Shown: piece after piece, positions 33,671-34,659 of the stretch | How the letters are laid out: each line of letters starts with the position of its first letter | How positions within the stretch are numbered: the first letter of the stretch is position 1 | Assembly: GCA_947642745.1 (NCBI GenBank) | Contig: CANRTU010000048.1 | Coordinates: 1 to 34,659 of the forward strand | DNA length: 34,659 nucleotides | Direction of reading: 5' to 3' | From: an uncultured Eubacterium sp. | GTDB taxonomy: Bacteria; Bacillota; Clostridia; Lachnospirales; Lachnospiraceae | The notes under the pieces: generated by a model | Databases searched by the model: none | The model's input: the letters and a program-made list of their open reading frames with translations, nothing else | Told to the model about the DNA's origin: nothing | Made by a program: the position numbers and the translations under genes

Positions 33671-34348
33671 TTATTTTGCACCATACTGTTCATAGTATGC
33701 GTCTATGGACGCTTTTATTGCATCATCAATGATGACTTTTCCTTTGTATGGCTGATTGTACAGACGGGATACTACTTCCTCCATGGTCACAATCGCACCA
33801 GCGTCAAATCCATAGGTCTGCCTGATCTCGTCCAGGGCGCTCATTTCCCCTCCCTGTCCCTTTTCCATCCGGTTTAAGGAAACCATAAGTCCCACAACGG
33901 TTACCTCTCCCTGTGCCTTCAGTATCGGAAAAGTCTCTTCAATGGACTTGCCGGAAGTGGTGACATCCTCGATCATCACAATCCGGTCCCCGTCTTTGAT
34001 CCGGCTGCCCAGTAATATGCCTGTATCGCCATGGTCCTTGATCTCTTTTCTGTTGGAACTGTAGCGGACTTCTTTTCCATACAGCCTGGAAAACGCCATG
34101 GCTGTGGCGACACTTAACGGAATGCCTTTATACGCCGGTCCGAACAGTACATCAAAATCCTCCCCGAAACGGTGATGGATCGCCTTTGCGTAATATTCCC
34201 CCAGCCTTATGAGCTGGCCGCCGGTCACATAACCGCCGGCATTCATGAAAAACGGGGATTTACGGCCGCTTTTTAATACGAATGTGCCGAATTTTAATAC
34301 GTCGCTGTCTACCATAAATTCTATAAATTCTTTTTTGTAACTTTCCAT
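33671..34348 (-). CDS. pyrE: Orotate phosphoribosyltransferase PyrE
   Basis: PyrE (225 residues) joins orotate to PRPP to form OMP in pyrimidine synthesis. Seen: FGTFVLKSGRKSPFFMNAGG (orotate site), VLFGPAYKGIPLSV, YSSNRKEIKDHGD with the flexible catalytic loop, and the PRPP motif VMIEDVTTSGKS (124-135). AAAGGAG precedes the ATG. It heads a short operon with VanZ and DUF6142. A consensus promoter lies about 200 bp upstream, leaving a long leader, as is common for regulated pyr genes. The other pyr genes are not in the window. Confidence 0.96.
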   Translation of the reverse strand: MESYKKEFIEFMVDSDVLKFGTFVLKSGRKSPFFMNAGGYVTGGQLIRLGEYYAKAIHHRFGEDFDVLFGPAYKGIPLSVATAMAFSRLYGKEVRYSSNRKEIKDHGDTGILLGSRIKDGDRIVMIEDVTTSGKSIEETFPILKAQGEVTVVGLMVSLNRMEKGQGGEMSALDEIRQTYGFDAGAIVTMEEVVSRLYNQPYKGKVIIDDAIKASIDAYYEQYGAK

Positions 34349-34540
34349 AGTTTTATATTCTCCTTTACTGTGAAAGCCCCATCACGAAATGGTTTTAACC
34401 TTGGATATAAAAAAGAGGCATGCTGTCCGGCTTACGCCGCACTGCTTTTATTTCTGGCGCTGTATAAAAGGCGCTTGCCGGATTATAACTGGACTTTTTA
34501 TATTTTTCTCCATAATTTATATGATTAGTAAAAATATTCC
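34349..34540 (-). promoter_or_regulatory. pyrE leader with a strong stem-loop, possible attenuator
   Basis: On the minus strand TCCGGCAAGCGCC (34470-34482) pairs with GGCGTAAGCCGGA (34426-34438) except for a 3-nt internal loop. About 10 nt later comes a TCTTTTTT run (34410-34417). This could be an attenuator. The PyrR-binding consensus was not found, so the control mechanism is open. Confidence 0.35.
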
Positions 34541-34546
34541 TGCTAA

Positions 34547-34575
34547 AGTATATCATCAAATCTTATTTCTTTCAA
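34547..34575 (-). promoter_or_regulatory. Promoter of the pyrE operon
   Basis: On the minus strand TTGAAA (34570-34575), a 17-bp spacer and TATACT (34547-34552). It is the best box pair upstream of pyrE. Confidence 0.6.
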
Positions 34576-34659
34576 CTCACAAATAAAAAAGTATCCGGCA
34601 AAACGTGTAGGATTACAATACATGTGTTACAACTGAATATTTAAAAGACAGAGATACCT

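Noticed and set aside
34389..34586. 65-codon plus-strand open frame upstream of pyrE
   Set aside because: It covers the pyrE promoter and leader on the opposite strand and has no ribosome site or recognisable protein pattern.

Overview
The window looks like chromosomal DNA from a gut-type Clostridia, most likely Lachnospiraceae. That placement is an inference from gene content and style: AGGAGG ribosome binding sites, a TnpW-type transposon protein, a DUF6142-type membrane protein, VanZ proteins, a LanFEG/LanKR peptide-resistance module, GatD, and DegT-type sugar aminotransferases. No rRNA, tRNA or CRISPR array was found.

Layout. Positions 1-4555 (minus strand) hold part of a surface-polysaccharide operon. 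Reading in the direction of transcription: an initiating phosphoglycosyl transferase, an ATP-grasp/HAD fusion, a DegT-like PLP enzyme, a FemAB/GNAT-like acyltransferase, and a serine-acetyltransferase-like O-acetyltransferase broken at a run of 16 G. Upstream, on its own promoter and closed by an intrinsic terminator, is a PglE-like aminotransferase (5394-6707). Positions 7136-18588 are sparsely coding: a VanZ-RDD fusion, two small lipoproteins with near-identical promoters, an M56 (BlaR1-like) sensor protease with a calcium-binding-type C-terminus, a small alpha/beta hydrolase, and an ECF sigma factor with its membrane partner. Between them lie repeat elements, IS3 debris and a collapsed two-component system. 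Positions 18760-20032 carry a TnpW gene, two IS3 fragments and a metallophosphoesterase cut off by one of them. Positions 20166-24409 are an intact lantibiotic-resistance-type operon (LanF, LanE, LanG, response regulator, kinase) with a direct-repeat operator that reappears in front of the metallophosphoesterase. Positions 25200-27350 hold small accessory genes: two GNATs (one dead), a DHFR-like reductase and a DUF4177 protein. From 28676 to the end is housekeeping: gatD, purE, an M29 aminopeptidase, DUF6142, VanZ and pyrE.

The most unusual structure is a family of three elements (8572-8784, 9297-9642, 28108-28466). They are bounded by inverted copies of AGCGTGTCTGAAAAAT and filled with 19-bp units of the type CCTGAAGGGCATGATATAC, in places separated by a fixed 14-bp spacer (33-bp period). 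No transposase lies inside them. They look like non-autonomous transposable elements carrying an iteron-like array.

Other signals of note are the shared operator of the peptide-resistance regulon, the ATP-grasp/HAD + PLP enzyme + FemAB-like cassette in the polysaccharide operon, tandem duplication of the 3' end of the aminopeptidase gene, and a deletion that fused a response regulator to the tail of its own kinase.
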